A stretch of DNA of 64,000 nt. It comes from an uncultured Ignavibacteriota bacterium. Its GTDB lineage: Bacteria; Bacteroidota; Ignavibacteria; UBA10030; UBA8401. The stretch covers positions 264,870-328,869 of the forward strand of contig CAISDA010000006.1 of NCBI GenBank assembly GCA_903884005.1, in the 5' to 3' direction. Positions 1 to 9,359 of this stretch are shown in pieces (position 1 is the stretch's first letter; each line of letters starts with the position of its first letter). The notes under the pieces are model-generated. The model was given only the letters and a program-made list of their open reading frames with translations. It did no database searches and was not told where the DNA came from. The position numbers and the translations under genes are program-made.

Positions 1-115
1 TCTTTTTTTCCTTGACAGGTTTGACTGCTTTCACCGGTTTTGCCGACGATTTTTTTTGGGCTGCCTTATTGGATGCCGCCGATGCACGTTGAGTCGCTGT
101 TTGAAATTTGGCCAT
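1..115 (-). CDS. Partial Lys/Ala-rich protein, possibly N-terminus of a DksA/TraR-type regulator
   Basis: An open frame starts with ATG at 115 and runs off the left edge, so only 38 residues are visible. They read MAKFQTATQRASAAS and then become rich in lysine and alanine with a KPVK repeat. A purine-rich ribosome-binding site (GGGGAAGG) lies 5-12 bases upstream of the ATG. The gene follows ileS in the same direction after about 77 bases. In many Bacteroidota/Chlorobiota genomes ileS is followed by a DksA/TraR zinc-finger gene (often with a basic N-terminal tail) and then lspA. That is the only reason for the family guess; no zinc-finger residue is visible here. Confidence 0.5.
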   Translation of the reverse strand, partial: MAKFQTATQRASAASNKAAQKKSSAKPVKAVKPVKEKK

Positions 116-192
116 GACGCCTTCCCCATGTAAGTGATCTATACTGCATTGTCCTCTTGCGGCGGCACCAGGCCCCACGCAACAGGATGAGA

Positions 193-3100
193 TTATTTCG
201 CCCGCATAATGCGGACCGAGCACTGTTCACCATTAACGTCATCGTTCGACACAACACCATCGTCAGTCCCGCCCGGCTCCATCCGGACGGCGAGCGTCTC
301 GCTCATCACGTACGCCTTCATGCTTTCGAGCGCGGGCGTGAGCAAGTCGGAGGCCGCATACGAGATCGAGATCCTGTCGGTGATCTCGAACCCTGCATCT
401 TTTCGCATATTCTGCACACGGTTGACAAATTCCCGCGCAAAGCCTTCACTGCGAAGTTCCGGCGTGATGTCGGTATCGAGTGCAACGGTCATTGCCCCGT
501 CCGATTCCACAAGCCACCCCTTCAGATCCTCATGAATGACATCCACGTCATCCTTCGCTATCGTCACATCGGCCCCATCCACGGTCAATGTGAACGTCCC
601 GGCCTTCTGCAGCGCAGAAATTTCCTTCGATGTCATCTCGCGCACAACGGCAGCGACTCCCTGCACTTGTTTGCCGAATTTTTGCCCGAGTGACCTGAAA
701 TTCGGTTTCGCTTTTTTCCCTACTATATCAGTATCATCGGATACAAATTCAATTGTCTTAACATTGATCTCTTCCAATATGAGATCTTCCATTTTCTCAA
801 TAGCCGTGCGCTGGGTCTCGTCTACGGGTAGAATGATCTTGTTCAGCGGCTGGCGCACTTTTAAATTCGATTTCATGCGCATCGCGCGTACGACGCCGAC
901 AATTTTCGAGGCCTGCGCCATGCGGTGTTCGAGATCAATATCGATCGCGCCGGGCTCCACCTCGGGCATTGATGTCAAATGCACCGATCCGATCCGATCG
1001 CGACGAGCGGCCGCATGCAGATTGCAGTACAATTCCTCCGCCAGGAACGGCGCTATCGGAGCCATCAGCCGCGTGATCGACTCGAGGCACTCGAACAATG
1101 TCTGATAGGCGGCGGTCTTATCTTTCCCTTTTTCGCTCTTCCAGAAGCGGCGCCTGTTGCGGCGGACATACCAATTCGAAAGATGGTCCAGCGTGAAATC
1201 GCTCACCGCGCGCGCTGCCTTGGTCAGATCGTAATGCTCCATATGCTCGGTGTATTTTCCAATGAGCGTATTGAGCGACGAAAGGATCCAGCGGTCGATC
1301 TCGGCGCGTTCCCGGACGGGAATGCGGTCTTCGCTGTAATCGAAAGAATCGATGTTGGCATAGAGCGCGAAGAACGAATACGTGTTCACGAGCGTGCTGA
1401 AAAATTTCCGCTGCACCTCCGCAATGCCCTCTTCGTCGAAAAGGGTCGGACGCCAGACGGGACTGTTCTGCACCAGGTACCAGCGCGTCGCGTCGGCGCC
1501 GTATTTTTTGATCAGGCCGAAGGGGTCCACCGTGTTCCCCTTCGTCTTCGACATTTTCTGACCCTGCTTGTCGAGAATGAGCTCGTTGACAAGCACATTC
1601 TTGAACGCGGGTTTATCGAACAGGAACGAACTGATCGCATGAAGCGTATAGAACCAGCCGCGCGTCTGATCGATCCCTTCCGAAATGAAATCGGCGGGGA
1701 ATGATTGTTCGAACATCTCCTTGTTCTCGAACGGATAATGCCACTGCGCAAACGGCATCGAACCGGAATCGAACCATACGTCTATCAATTCCGGGGTCCG
1801 GCGCATCGTTCCGCCGCACTCACAGTCGAATGTGATCTTGTCGACGAACGGCTTGTGCAGGTCGAGCGGTTCGGTAACGTTGTGCCCGCTCATCAATTCG
1901 GCGATGCTGCCGACGCATTCCTGCTCGCCGCAATCTTCGCAGATCCATATCGGAAGCGGTGTGCCCCAGTATCGGTCGCGTGAGAGCGCCCAATCTTTAT
2001 TCTCTTCGAGCCAGTTGCCGAATCGTCCGGTTCCGACTTCGTGCGGTACCCAGTTGATCTCCTTGTTCAGCGCGATCATCTTCTTCGCATACCGGGTGGT
2101 GCTGATGTACCACGAATGCCGCGCGTAATACAAGAGCGGCGAGGAACAGCGCCAACAGTGCGGATAACTGTGAAGATACGGTTCTTTCTTATACAAGAGG
2201 TTGCGGCTGCGCAAATGTTGTATGATCTCTGCGTCGGCGTCCTTCACAAACATTCCCTTGAAATCGGTGACCTCGTCCATGAACCGCCCCGATTTGTCGA
2301 CGGGATGTATCGTGGGCAGATCGTATTTCCGCCCGATCTGGTAATCGTCTTCGCCGTATGCCGGCGCCATGTGCACGATGCCGGAGCCGTCCTCTGTTGT
2401 CACAAAGTCCGCGCCTACGACATACCAACCGCGCTCGAGCACCTGATGATAATCGAAGAGCCGCTCATACTCGAGGCCGATGAGTTCGCTTCCCTTATAC
2501 TCCGCGATCACCGCATATTTTTCTTTCAACACGCCGAGTCTCGCCTTTGCGAGAATGAATTTTTCGCCCGTCTCTTCGGGTTCTTCGGCATCGGTGAGCA
2601 GCGCCACTTTCATATATTCGATCTTGGGATGCACCGCAAGGCCGACGTTCGAGATCAGCGTCCACGGTGTTGTCGTCCAGACCAGGAACGATGTTCCATC
2701 CTGTCCTTTCACCGCCATCTTCACGTAGACGCTCGGGTCTTTCACGTCCTTGTAGCCGAGGGCGACCTCATGCGACGAGAGCGGCGTCTCGCACCGGGGA
2801 CAGTACGGCTGTATCTTGTGTCCGCGGTACATCATGCCTTCATCGTAAAAGCGCTTGAGCGCCCACCAGATCGATTCGATATATTCGTTTTGGAACGTCA
2901 CATAGGGATTTCCGAGATCGACCCAATAGCCCATCTCGCGCGTCATCTGCTCCCATTCGGCCTTATACTTCCACACCGACTTCCGGCATTCCTCATTGAA
3001 TTTTTCAACGCCGTAACTGATGATCTCGTCCTTGTGCGTAATGCCGATCTGTTTCTCAACTTCAATTTCCACCGGCAGGCCGTGCGTATCCCAACCGGCT

Positions 3101-3345
3101 TTGCGGAACACTTGATATCCGCGCATCGTCTTATAGCGGCAGACGGCATCTTTCAGCGTCCGCGCCATGATATGGTGAAGTCCCGGCCGGCCGTTCGCAG
3201 TGGGCGGTCCTTCAAAAAACGTGTAGAGAGGTTTCCCGGTCCGCGAGCTGATGCTCTCTTCAAAGACATTCCGCGAATCCCAGAATGCCAGAATCTCCTT
3301 CTCCACCTCGGCGTAATTGATCTTGTCGGTCAGCTCTTTAAACAT
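193..3345 (-). CDS. ileS: Isoleucyl-tRNA synthetase, IleRS2-like with altered HIGH motif
   Basis: This 1050-residue class I synthetase charges tRNA-Ile in the cytoplasm. The ATP site is visible: the canonical HIGH signature is replaced by GLHH at residues 55-58, after PPTANGRP, and KMSKT lies at 597-601. The CP1 editing region contains the WTTTPWTL segment near 223-230, and zinc-type cysteine pairs are seen near 182-185 (CPRC) and 397-400 (CWRC). The length and the PPTANGRPG context match the longer, eukaryote-like IleRS2 type. This type is commonly insensitive to the antibiotic mupirocin. The start at MFKELTDKINY fits the family N-terminus. It lies 45 bases after punA in the same direction, probably one transcription unit with yggS, the divIVA-like gene and punA. 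Confidence 0.96.
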   Translation of the reverse strand: MFKELTDKINYAEVEKEILAFWDSRNVFEESISSRTGKPLYTFFEGPPTANGRPGLHHIMARTLKDAVCRYKTMRGYQVFRKAGWDTHGLPVEIEVEKQIGITHKDEIISYGVEKFNEECRKSVWKYKAEWEQMTREMGYWVDLGNPYVTFQNEYIESIWWALKRFYDEGMMYRGHKIQPYCPRCETPLSSHEVALGYKDVKDPSVYVKMAVKGQDGTSFLVWTTTPWTLISNVGLAVHPKIEYMKVALLTDAEEPEETGEKFILAKARLGVLKEKYAVIAEYKGSELIGLEYERLFDYHQVLERGWYVVGADFVTTEDGSGIVHMAPAYGEDDYQIGRKYDLPTIHPVDKSGRFMDEVTDFKGMFVKDADAEIIQHLRSRNLLYKKEPYLHSYPHCWRCSSPLLYYARHSWYISTTRYAKKMIALNKEINWVPHEVGTGRFGNWLEENKDWALSRDRYWGTPLPIWICEDCGEQECVGSIAELMSGHNVTEPLDLHKPFVDKITFDCECGGTMRRTPELIDVWFDSGSMPFAQWHYPFENKEMFEQSFPADFISEGIDQTRGWFYTLHAISSFLFDKPAFKNVLVNELILDKQGQKMSKTKGNTVDPFGLIKKYGADATRWYLVQNSPVWRPTLFDEEGIAEVQRKFFSTLVNTYSFFALYANIDSFDYSEDRIPVRERAEIDRWILSSLNTLIGKYTEHMEHYDLTKAARAVSDFTLDHLSNWYVRRNRRRFWKSEKGKDKTAAYQTLFECLESITRLMAPIAPFLAEELYCNLHAAARRDRIGSVHLTSMPEVEPGAIDIDLEHRMAQASKIVGVVRAMRMKSNLKVRQPLNKIILPVDETQRTAIEKMEDLILEEINVKTIEFVSDDTDIVGKKAKPNFRSLGQKFGKQVQGVAAVVREMTSKEISALQKAGTFTLTVDGADVTIAKDDVDVIHEDLKGWLVESDGAMTVALDTDITPELRSEGFAREFVNRVQNMRKDAGFEITDRISISYAASDLLTPALESMKAYVMSETLAVRMEPGGTDDGVVSNDDVNGEQCSVRIMRAK

Positions 3346-3390
3346 CGCAATCCTTTACTATTTCCAATAGCTGTAAATTTTTCGTCGCTG

Positions 3391-4215
3391 TCATTGTAAA
3401 CGCGACACCACATTTTTCATGATGGCCGTCAATTTCGGTTCCGTCGCATTCGCCACTTTGATGATCTCGTCAAGATCGGCAGGTTTCAGCGCATCGGGAA
3501 AACATTCATCGGTAACGATGGAAAAGCCGAGCGTCCGCATGGACATGTGGACGGCGACGATGGCTTCAGGCACGGTCGACATGCCGACGACGTCAGCACC
3601 GATCCCGCGAAGGAAACGATATTCCGCGCGCGTTTCCAGATTCGGGCCCGAAACGGCAACGAAGACGCCTTTTTGCAGGCGGATGCCGAGATCGATCGCC
3701 ACGCTGTCGGCAAGGTGCGATAATTCTTTCGAGTACGGCTCGGACATGTCCGGAAACCGCGGACCGAGATCTTCATCATTCTGACCGATGAGCGGGTTGT
3801 CGCCGAGCAGATTGATGTGGTCGGTGATCATCATGATGTCGCCCTTCGCAAAAAGCGGGTTCATACCGCCGGCGGCGTTTGAGATAAGCAGGGTGTTCAC
3901 GCCGAGAAATTTCATCACGCGCACGGGAAACGTCACCTGCTGCATCGTGTATCCCTCGTAATAGTGAAAGCGGCCCTGCATGACAACGACTTTTTTTCCT
4001 CCGAGCGTGCCGAAGATCAGCTTCCCTTTGTGCGACTCGACCGTCGACAAGGGAAAATGCGGGATCTCGGAATAATCTATCACGGTCTCGATCTGGATCT
4101 CGTGTACCAATCCCCCGAGTCCCGTGCCGAGAATGATGCCGATTGCCGGCTGTGATTGTGTCTTCGTGCGGAGAAAGTTCACCGCATCGGTAATTTGTTT
4201 TCGTAGTTGTGGCAT
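3391..4215 (-). CDS. punA: Purine nucleoside phosphorylase, trimeric class
   Basis: The 274-residue product cleaves purine nucleosides with phosphate to free base and ribose-1-phosphate (purine salvage, cytosolic). Family motifs are clear: the phosphate-binding GTGLGG at 30-35, GRFHYYEGY at 81-89, SNAAGG at 112-117, and NLETRAE around 192-198 with the base-binding Glu194. The residue equivalent to the Asn of 6-oxopurine-specific enzymes appears to be Asp236 ([10 protein letters not shown]), which could alter base preference. The gene sits 13 bases after the divIVA-like gene, in the order yggS, divIVA-like, punA, ileS. The family assignment is firm; substrate range is not. Confidence 0.93.
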   Translation of the reverse strand: MPQLRKQITDAVNFLRTKTQSQPAIGIILGTGLGGLVHEIQIETVIDYSEIPHFPLSTVESHKGKLIFGTLGGKKVVVMQGRFHYYEGYTMQQVTFPVRVMKFLGVNTLLISNAAGGMNPLFAKGDIMMITDHINLLGDNPLIGQNDEDLGPRFPDMSEPYSKELSHLADSVAIDLGIRLQKGVFVAVSGPNLETRAEYRFLRGIGADVVGMSTVPEAIVAVHMSMRTLGFSIVTDECFPDALKPADLDEIIKVANATEPKLTAIMKNVVSRLQ

Positions 4216-4228
4216 AGGTTCGTGTCAG

Positions 4229-4756
4229 TTACAATTTTTTGAGAATTTCGTCAACATGAAAATGTTCTTTCCCCGTACCCTTGCCCGGATCTTTCTGGAA
4301 TTCATCGTCCTCGACTTCCAGCGCCTTGATCAATTCAAGTTCCGAGTTCAGCAGTACTTTCAATCGGCTGATGAGCGTGTCCTTGCGGACGCGAAGCGTT
4401 GTGACCTCATCCTTGAACCGTGTGACTTCGCCGCGCCCTCGTTCTATGATCTGATGCGCCTTCAGTTCCGCTTCGCCCAGGACGAGTTCCGCCTCTTTCC
4501 TGGCGTGTTCTATGGAACGCGAACTGGTTTCCTGCGCCTGCATCAGCACTTGCTGGAGGTCGCGTTCCTTCTGTTTGAAATCGCGGAGCGAAATATCCGC
4601 TTCCGTCAGCCGCTCTTTCAATTCTTTCACCTGCCGAAGCGCGTCGGCGTATTCAGTCGAGATCATTTCGAGAAACGATCCGACCTCCACACTGTCGTAT
4701 CCGCGCAAAACTCGCTTGAATTCCTGTTTCCTGATGTCGAGCGGCGTCAGTGCCAT
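4229..4756 (-). CDS. DivIVA-domain coiled-coil protein
   Basis: I place the start at ATG 4756, giving 175 residues beginning MALTPLDIRKQEF, the typical opening of the DivIVA lipid-binding domain. It continues with FKRVLRGYDSVEVGSFLE and then a long charged coiled coil (about residues 35-150) rich in Glu, Lys and Arg. An upstream ATG at 4846 keeps the frame open and would overlap the yggS stop by 4 bases, but the 30 extra residues do not resemble the family. DivIVA proteins bind curved membrane and organise poles or septa in Gram-positives. In Gram-negative Ignavibacteria-like genomes the role is unknown. The neighbouring yggS is also a classic divIVA neighbour in Firmicutes. Confidence 0.82.
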   Translation of the reverse strand: MALTPLDIRKQEFKRVLRGYDSVEVGSFLEMISTEYADALRQVKELKERLTEADISLRDFKQKERDLQQVLMQAQETSSRSIEHARKEAELVLGEAELKAHQIIERGRGEVTRFKDEVTTLRVRKDTLISRLKVLLNSELELIKALEVEDDEFQKDPGKGTGKEHFHVDEILKKL

Positions 4757-4842
4757 AGAAGCCCCGTTGGTTGTATGCTCCACACAAGCGTGGACATATT
4801 TAGAAGATGGACCCGCACACGGGATGAGCCCGAACGCAGTAT

Positions 4843-5553
4843 TCATGCCTGCACTGCAACGTCCCTTTTCGCCCGCACGCCGAAGATGGCGGTGCCGATC
4901 CGAATGATCGTCGAGCCCTCCTCAATGGCGGTGCAATAATCATGCGTCATCCCCATCGACAATTCCGTTATCGGGGCAGGCGTCACGCTGCATGCGTTCA
5001 TCTCGTCACGCAGCGAACGCAGCAGACGGAACGACGCACGCGACGCTTCGATGTCATCCGTGAACGGGCCGATCGTCATCAATCCCTGTACCGTGATATT
5101 GGAAAGGGCTGCGATCGACTGCACGAACGCAAGCGCTGCCTCCGGCCGTACGCCGAACTTCGTTGCTTCGTCGCTTGTGTTTACTTCAACGAGCACGTCG
5201 ATCTTTCGGCCGAGGCGCAGGGCATGCTTCTGCAATTCTTCCGCGCACCGTGCATTGTCCACCGAATGGATCAGTGTGACCCAATCGGCGATAAATTTTA
5301 CCTTGTTGGTCTGAAGGTGTCCGATAAAATGCCATCGGATCCGATCGTCATGCAATGCATCGCGCGCAGCGATCGCCTCCTGCACATAATTTTCGCCGAT
5401 GTCTGCAACGCCGGCGTTCACGACCTCACGTATGCGATCGGGGGGAAATGTTTTTCCTACCGCGATTAGCCGCACCGACTCGGGAACTCTCCCCGCCCTC
5501 AGACATGCTGCCCCTGCCGTCTCGCGAATATGTCGAATGTTGTCGGCAACCAT
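4843..5553 (-). CDS. yggS: YggS/PROSC-family PLP homeostasis protein
   Basis: The 236-residue protein is a single-domain alanine-racemase-fold PLP-binding protein of the YggS/PLPBP family. It buffers pyridoxal phosphate rather than catalysing a known reaction. The PLP lysine is Lys34 in AVGKTFP. The GENYVQEA, WHFIGHLQTNK and HSVDN motifs are all present in order. It is the first gene of the yggS, divIVA-like, punA, ileS run. The region upstream (5554-5789) carries the terminator of the M16 peptidase gene, so a promoter for this unit is expected there, though I saw no convincing box. Confidence 0.93.
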   Translation of the reverse strand: MVADNIRHIRETAGAACLRAGRVPESVRLIAVGKTFPPDRIREVVNAGVADIGENYVQEAIAARDALHDDRIRWHFIGHLQTNKVKFIADWVTLIHSVDNARCAEELQKHALRLGRKIDVLVEVNTSDEATKFGVRPEAALAFVQSIAALSNITVQGLMTIGPFTDDIEASRASFRLLRSLRDEMNACSVTPAPITELSMGMTHDYCTAIEEGSTIIRIGTAIFGVRAKRDVAVQA

Positions 5554-5644
5554 AATTTTTTTTTGATATTAAATATAGCATTATTCCGCTTGAAAATCAA
5601 TGAATGAACTGCTGAAGCGGGTCGTAATTCGGATATGCGGTATA

Positions 5645-5672
5645 GCTCTGCAAGAGAATACCCTTGCAGAGC
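5645..5672. other. 10-bp stem-loop in intergenic region
   Basis: A perfect inverted repeat, GCTCTGCAAG (5645-5654) and CTTGCAGAGC (5663-5672), encloses an 8-base loop. Neither side has a T-run, so it is not a standard terminator. It lies between the M16 peptidase terminator and the yggS start and could be a 5' untranslated structure or operator. Function unknown. Confidence 0.5.
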
Positions 5673-5731
5673 ATTGTTCTGCGATGTGATGCCGGGCGAA
5701 TACCCTCCCATACCAGGCAACGTCCCTGTAA

Positions 5732-5765
5732 TAAAAAAGTCCAAAGCCTGTCAGGCTTTGGACTC
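5732..5765 (-). terminator. Intrinsic terminator of the M16 peptidase gene
   Basis: A near-perfect palindrome (arms 5738-5750 and 5752-5764, AGTCCAAAGCCTG and its complement) is followed on the minus strand by TTTTTTAT. It lies about 25 bases beyond the stop codon of the peptidase gene. Stem plus U-tract on the minus strand gives a textbook rho-independent terminator. Confidence 0.9.
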
Positions 5766-5789
5766 TCACCGCTCATTCAACGCGTTCGT

Positions 5790-8519
5790 TTATTCAGCTT
5801 CCAACGTTTTCACTTCGCCCAGGTGCAATTCTGTGAGCCCTTTTTCGATTTTCGCCTTATCACCGACGACGACCCACACCATGGATTCCGGATGCACAAC
5901 CTTCCTGGCTGCAGCCGTGATTTCATCGATAGTCAAAGCGTTGACTTTTGACGGATAGGTATCGTAATAATCGTCGGGCAGACCGAACTGGATCAGTTCA
6001 ATAATGGTCCCGGCAACGGCGCCGTTGGTTTCCCACGAACCGGGCAGTTCGAGCGTTTGGCTCTTCTGCGCCTTCTGCAATTCGTCGGCGGTGACCGGCT
6101 TACCCTCCTGTATGCTCTTCATCTCCTTGATGATCTCAAGGATCGATTCCTTCGTCTTATCCGACTGCACGGGAGCGTAGCAGATGTACGGACGCTGCCC
6201 GCGCGCATCGCGCAGGAATGTCGAGGCGCCGTACGTCCAATGCTTGTCTTCGCGCAGATTCATGTTGACGCGGGACGTGAAGAGTCCTCCAAGAATGTTG
6301 TTCATCGTGATCGTCGCGATCTCGTCCGGATTCGCCTTCGGTGTCGTGATATGACCTGCGAGGATCAGTGACTGTTCCGCGCCCGGCTTATCGATGACAT
6401 AGACAGAGGACGTTTTCGGCAGCTCGACTGTTTCCAGATGCTTTGCGGGAACATCGCCCGGCTTCCATCCCTTGAATAATTTTTCGAGCTTCGGCAGGAT
6501 CTCCTTCATTGTGGTGGAGCCCACCACGAGGAGCGTCGCATTATTCGGCTTCACCCATGTCGTGTGGAATTTGACGAGATCGGCCCGTGTCATGTTCTGG
6601 ATCGACCCTTCCGTGCCCGACCCTGTCATCGGATTGCCATAGGCGTGATTCTTTCCGAACATCAATCCCGGCAGCACGCGCAGCGCCATCTGCACCGGTG
6701 TCGCCTTCTCTCGCTGGATCCGCGCGATCTTCAGTTTTTGCGTGCGAAGAAAATCGTCGTTCGGGAATGTCGGATTTAAAATAAGATCGGCATAGAGGGT
6801 CAGCGACGCGTCGAGGTTTTTTTTCAGCATGGACATCGAAACATATGTCACATCCAGATTCGATCCCTTTCCAAACGATGCGCCCAATTGTCCCAGCTCT
6901 TCGCTGATCGCGAGCGACGACCGCGTCGGTGTGCCTTCGCCGATCATGTCGGTGGTCATGCTCGCGGTGCCGGCGCCGAGGCCCAGATCGGCGGCGTATC
7001 CAGCATCGACAATAAGGTCCACATCCACCGTGGGGATCGTCGTCCGTTCCGTTAAAATCACTTTGAGCCCGTTCGAAAGCGTCGCGCGCTGCAGCACGGG
7101 GAATTTTGCGATCGGCGGCGCGCCGACCTCGGGAAGTTTTTTTCTGTCCGCACCCGTCGCTTCGGCGGCAAGCTGCGGGAAGGGGTAGACTTCCAAAATA
7201 AAGACACCGTCGCTCAGCCATTCTTTAGCCGACTGCTGAAGGTCTGCCTTCGTAGCGCCTGCGACGAGAGACAGCGTCTTTTTATAAAATTCAGGGTCGT
7301 TGTGGAAGACCTGGTTCTTCGCGATAATGTCGGACTTGCCGCCGAAACCGCCGATGCGTTCCACACCGCGTATGAATGACGCTTCAAACTGCGTTTTCAC
7401 GCGCTGGAGTTCTTTTTCTGTCGGACCGGTCTTTATAAAGTTTGCAAGCTCCTCGTCGATCGCCTTCTCGATCTGGACAAGGTCCGCGCCGGGTTTTGCC
7501 GTGGCGGTGATCATGAACTGACTGGCGATCTCGCGCGTGTCGACGCCGGCCGAGACAGCCGTGGCGATCTGGTCGTCATAGACGAGCCGTTTGTAGAGAC
7601 GGGATACCTTGCCTGAAGCCAGCACGTCGCTGGCAATATCGAGATAGGTCTCGGCGTCACTGCCTTCCTGTGGTATGTTCCACACTTTGTACAGCCGCGC
7701 CTGAGGCACTCTGTCCTGCACCTGCTGGCGCTGCGTGCCGGTCCGCTTGGCCGTCCACGCATTGAAATGGGCGACCGGAGGCCCCGGGGGAATATCGCCA
7801 AAATATTTCTCGGCCTTTTCCTTCGCCGTTTTCACATCGATATCGCCCGCGAGCACAAGCACGGCATTCGACGGGCCGTAATATTTTCTGAACCAATCCT
7901 TCACATCGTCGAGCGACGCGGCGTTCAGATCGTCCATCGATCCGATCACGGTCCAGGAATACGGATGCCCAGCCGGATATGTCGCCTTCGTGATGAGTTC
8001 GTCGGCGACGGCATACGGTGCATTCTCGCCCTGGCGTTTTTCATTCTGCACGACGCCGCGCTGCTCGTCGAGCTTCTTCTGCGAAATGGCGCCGACCATA
8101 TGGCCCATGCGGTCCGATTCCATCCACAGCGAAAGGTCCAGGGCCGATGTGGGTATGTTCTGGAAATAGTTGGTGCGGTCTTCGCTCGTGGTTCCGTTCA
8201 GATCCGTGGCGCCGACCCGTTCGAGAGCCTGAAAATAATCGTCATCGAAATTTTCGCTGCCGTTGAACATGAGGTGTTCGAACAAATGCGCGAAGCCGGT
8301 CTTCCCAGGCTTCTCATTTTTCGAGCCGACATGGTACCATATGTTGACCGCCACAATGGGCGCTTTGTGGTCTTCATGCACTAACACGGTCAATCCGTTC
8401 TTCAGTGTGAACTGCTGATACGGAATATCGATGCTTGATTCTTTTTGTTTTGGCATGGCAGTAAATGATTGTGTGATTAAAATAGCGGAAAAAAACAGAG
8501 AGAGCGCTAGTGTTTTCAT
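5790..8519 (-). CDS. M16-family zinc metalloprotease, two-domain, exported
   Basis: From ATG 8519 the product is 909 residues and begins MKTLALSLFFSAILITQSF, a signal peptide, so periplasmic or envelope location is expected. The zinc site HLFEH is at 78-82 in the first M16 domain, with the downstream NEKRQGEN helix that supplies the third ligand. A second M16 half (about 480-909) begins FPVLQRATLSNGLKVIL and lacks the HxxEH motif, as is usual for the inactive half. The reading frame is open 44 codons further upstream, but the signal peptide and AGGGG ribosome-binding site support 8519. It is downstream of the lolD-type operon and ends at a strong terminator. The substrate is unknown. Confidence 0.9.
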   Translation of the reverse strand: MKTLALSLFFSAILITQSFTAMPKQKESSIDIPYQQFTLKNGLTVLVHEDHKAPIVAVNIWYHVGSKNEKPGKTGFAHLFEHLMFNGSENFDDDYFQALERVGATDLNGTTSEDRTNYFQNIPTSALDLSLWMESDRMGHMVGAISQKKLDEQRGVVQNEKRQGENAPYAVADELITKATYPAGHPYSWTVIGSMDDLNAASLDDVKDWFRKYYGPSNAVLVLAGDIDVKTAKEKAEKYFGDIPPGPPVAHFNAWTAKRTGTQRQQVQDRVPQARLYKVWNIPQEGSDAETYLDIASDVLASGKVSRLYKRLVYDDQIATAVSAGVDTREIASQFMITATAKPGADLVQIEKAIDEELANFIKTGPTEKELQRVKTQFEASFIRGVERIGGFGGKSDIIAKNQVFHNDPEFYKKTLSLVAGATKADLQQSAKEWLSDGVFILEVYPFPQLAAEATGADRKKLPEVGAPPIAKFPVLQRATLSNGLKVILTERTTIPTVDVDLIVDAGYAADLGLGAGTASMTTDMIGEGTPTRSSLAISEELGQLGASFGKGSNLDVTYVSMSMLKKNLDASLTLYADLILNPTFPNDDFLRTQKLKIARIQREKATPVQMALRVLPGLMFGKNHAYGNPMTGSGTEGSIQNMTRADLVKFHTTWVKPNNATLLVVGSTTMKEILPKLEKLFKGWKPGDVPAKHLETVELPKTSSVYVIDKPGAEQSLILAGHITTPKANPDEIATITMNNILGGLFTSRVNMNLREDKHWTYGASTFLRDARGQRPYICYAPVQSDKTKESILEIIKEMKSIQEGKPVTADELQKAQKSQTLELPGSWETNGAVAGTIIELIQFGLPDDYYDTYPSKVNALTIDEITAAARKVVHPESMVWVVVGDKAKIEKGLTELHLGEVKTLEAE

Positions 8520-8647
8520 AGTTAACCCCTGATCTTGTGTGAAAGTATGTGATTGTTGGCCTGCGGACATCGGCGCGACGGTTCGTTTTTGCACCCTCCG
8601 CGCGTGAGGCATATATTCAATGTGGTGCAACCCGGATCCATCGCCGG

Positions 8648-9340
8648 TCACATTTTCGCGCCGTTGTGAAGATGATCGACCAGCCCGTCCACGACCATGA
8701 TCTCCCGGTCCGCCATATCCGCAAGTTCCTTGTTGTGTGTGACGATGACAAATGTTTGATGATATTTTTTCCGCAGATCGAAGATCATCCGGTGGAGCGC
8801 ATACGCATTTTCAGAATCGAGATTCCCCGACGGCTCGTCTGCAAGGATCAATTTGGGTTCGTTCATCAGCGCCCGCGCAACGGCAACGCGCTGCTGCTCT
8901 CCCCCGGAGAGTTCGTTCGGTTTATGCTCGGCCCGTTGCTCCACGCTGACATCCTTCAGCAGCTGCCGCGCCCGGTCCTTCACCGCATGCATCGGCTTAC
9001 CCGCAATGAGTGCCGGCATCATCACATTTTCCAGTGCGGTGAATTCGGGCAGCAGATGATGAAATTGAAAGATGAACCCGATCATGCGGTTTCGCAGCTG
9101 CGCGAGCGTTTCGTCCTTGAGCGTGAACACGTCTTCTCCCTCGAAGAACAATTCACCGCCGGTGGGACGGTCCAGGAGGCCCAGAATATGCAGGAGCGTA
9201 CTCTTCCCTGCGCCCGAGGGGCCCACAATGGCGATCACTTCGGCCTGGTCGATCTCCAGCGAAATGCCCTTGAGCACTTCGAGGTAATCATTCCGGCCGA
9301 TCGAGAATTTCCGGTGTATGTTCGTGGCTTTGATGAGCAT
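8648..9340 (-). CDS. lolD: LolD-type ABC transporter ATPase
   Basis: The 230-residue protein is the ATPase of a lipoprotein-releasing LolCDE-type exporter at the inner membrane. Walker A is GPSGAGKS at 40-47, the signature [15 protein letters not shown] begins at 144, and Walker B LILADEP is at 164-170. The start [12 protein letters not shown] at 9340 is the family start; the open frame extends about 98 codons upstream but is just the shadow of the permease gene. It lies 19 bases after the permease gene, so the two are co-transcribed. The MacB/FtsE group is the alternative, but the neighbouring paired LolC/E permeases favour Lol. Confidence 0.9.
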   Translation of the reverse strand: MLIKATNIHRKFSIGRNDYLEVLKGISLEIDQAEVIAIVGPSGAGKSTLLHILGLLDRPTGGELFFEGEDVFTLKDETLAQLRNRMIGFIFQFHHLLPEFTALENVMMPALIAGKPMHAVKDRARQLLKDVSVEQRAEHKPNELSGGEQQRVAVARALMNEPKLILADEPSGNLDSENAYALHRMIFDLRKKYHQTFVIVTHNKELADMADREIMVVDGLVDHLHNGAKM

Positions 9341-9359
9341 TGTGTTCCGTGTGTTTAAA

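Noticed and set aside
2041..3399. A 452-residue plus-strand frame opposite ileS
   Set aside because: It lies entirely antisense to ileS, has no family motif and arises from codon bias. The same applies to the plus-strand frames opposite aspS (13312-15009) and nuoL (19383-21098).
4757..4846. Longer divIVA start at 4846
   Set aside because: The extra 30 residues are unlike the family, and the DivIVA opening MALTPLDIRKQEF begins at 4756.
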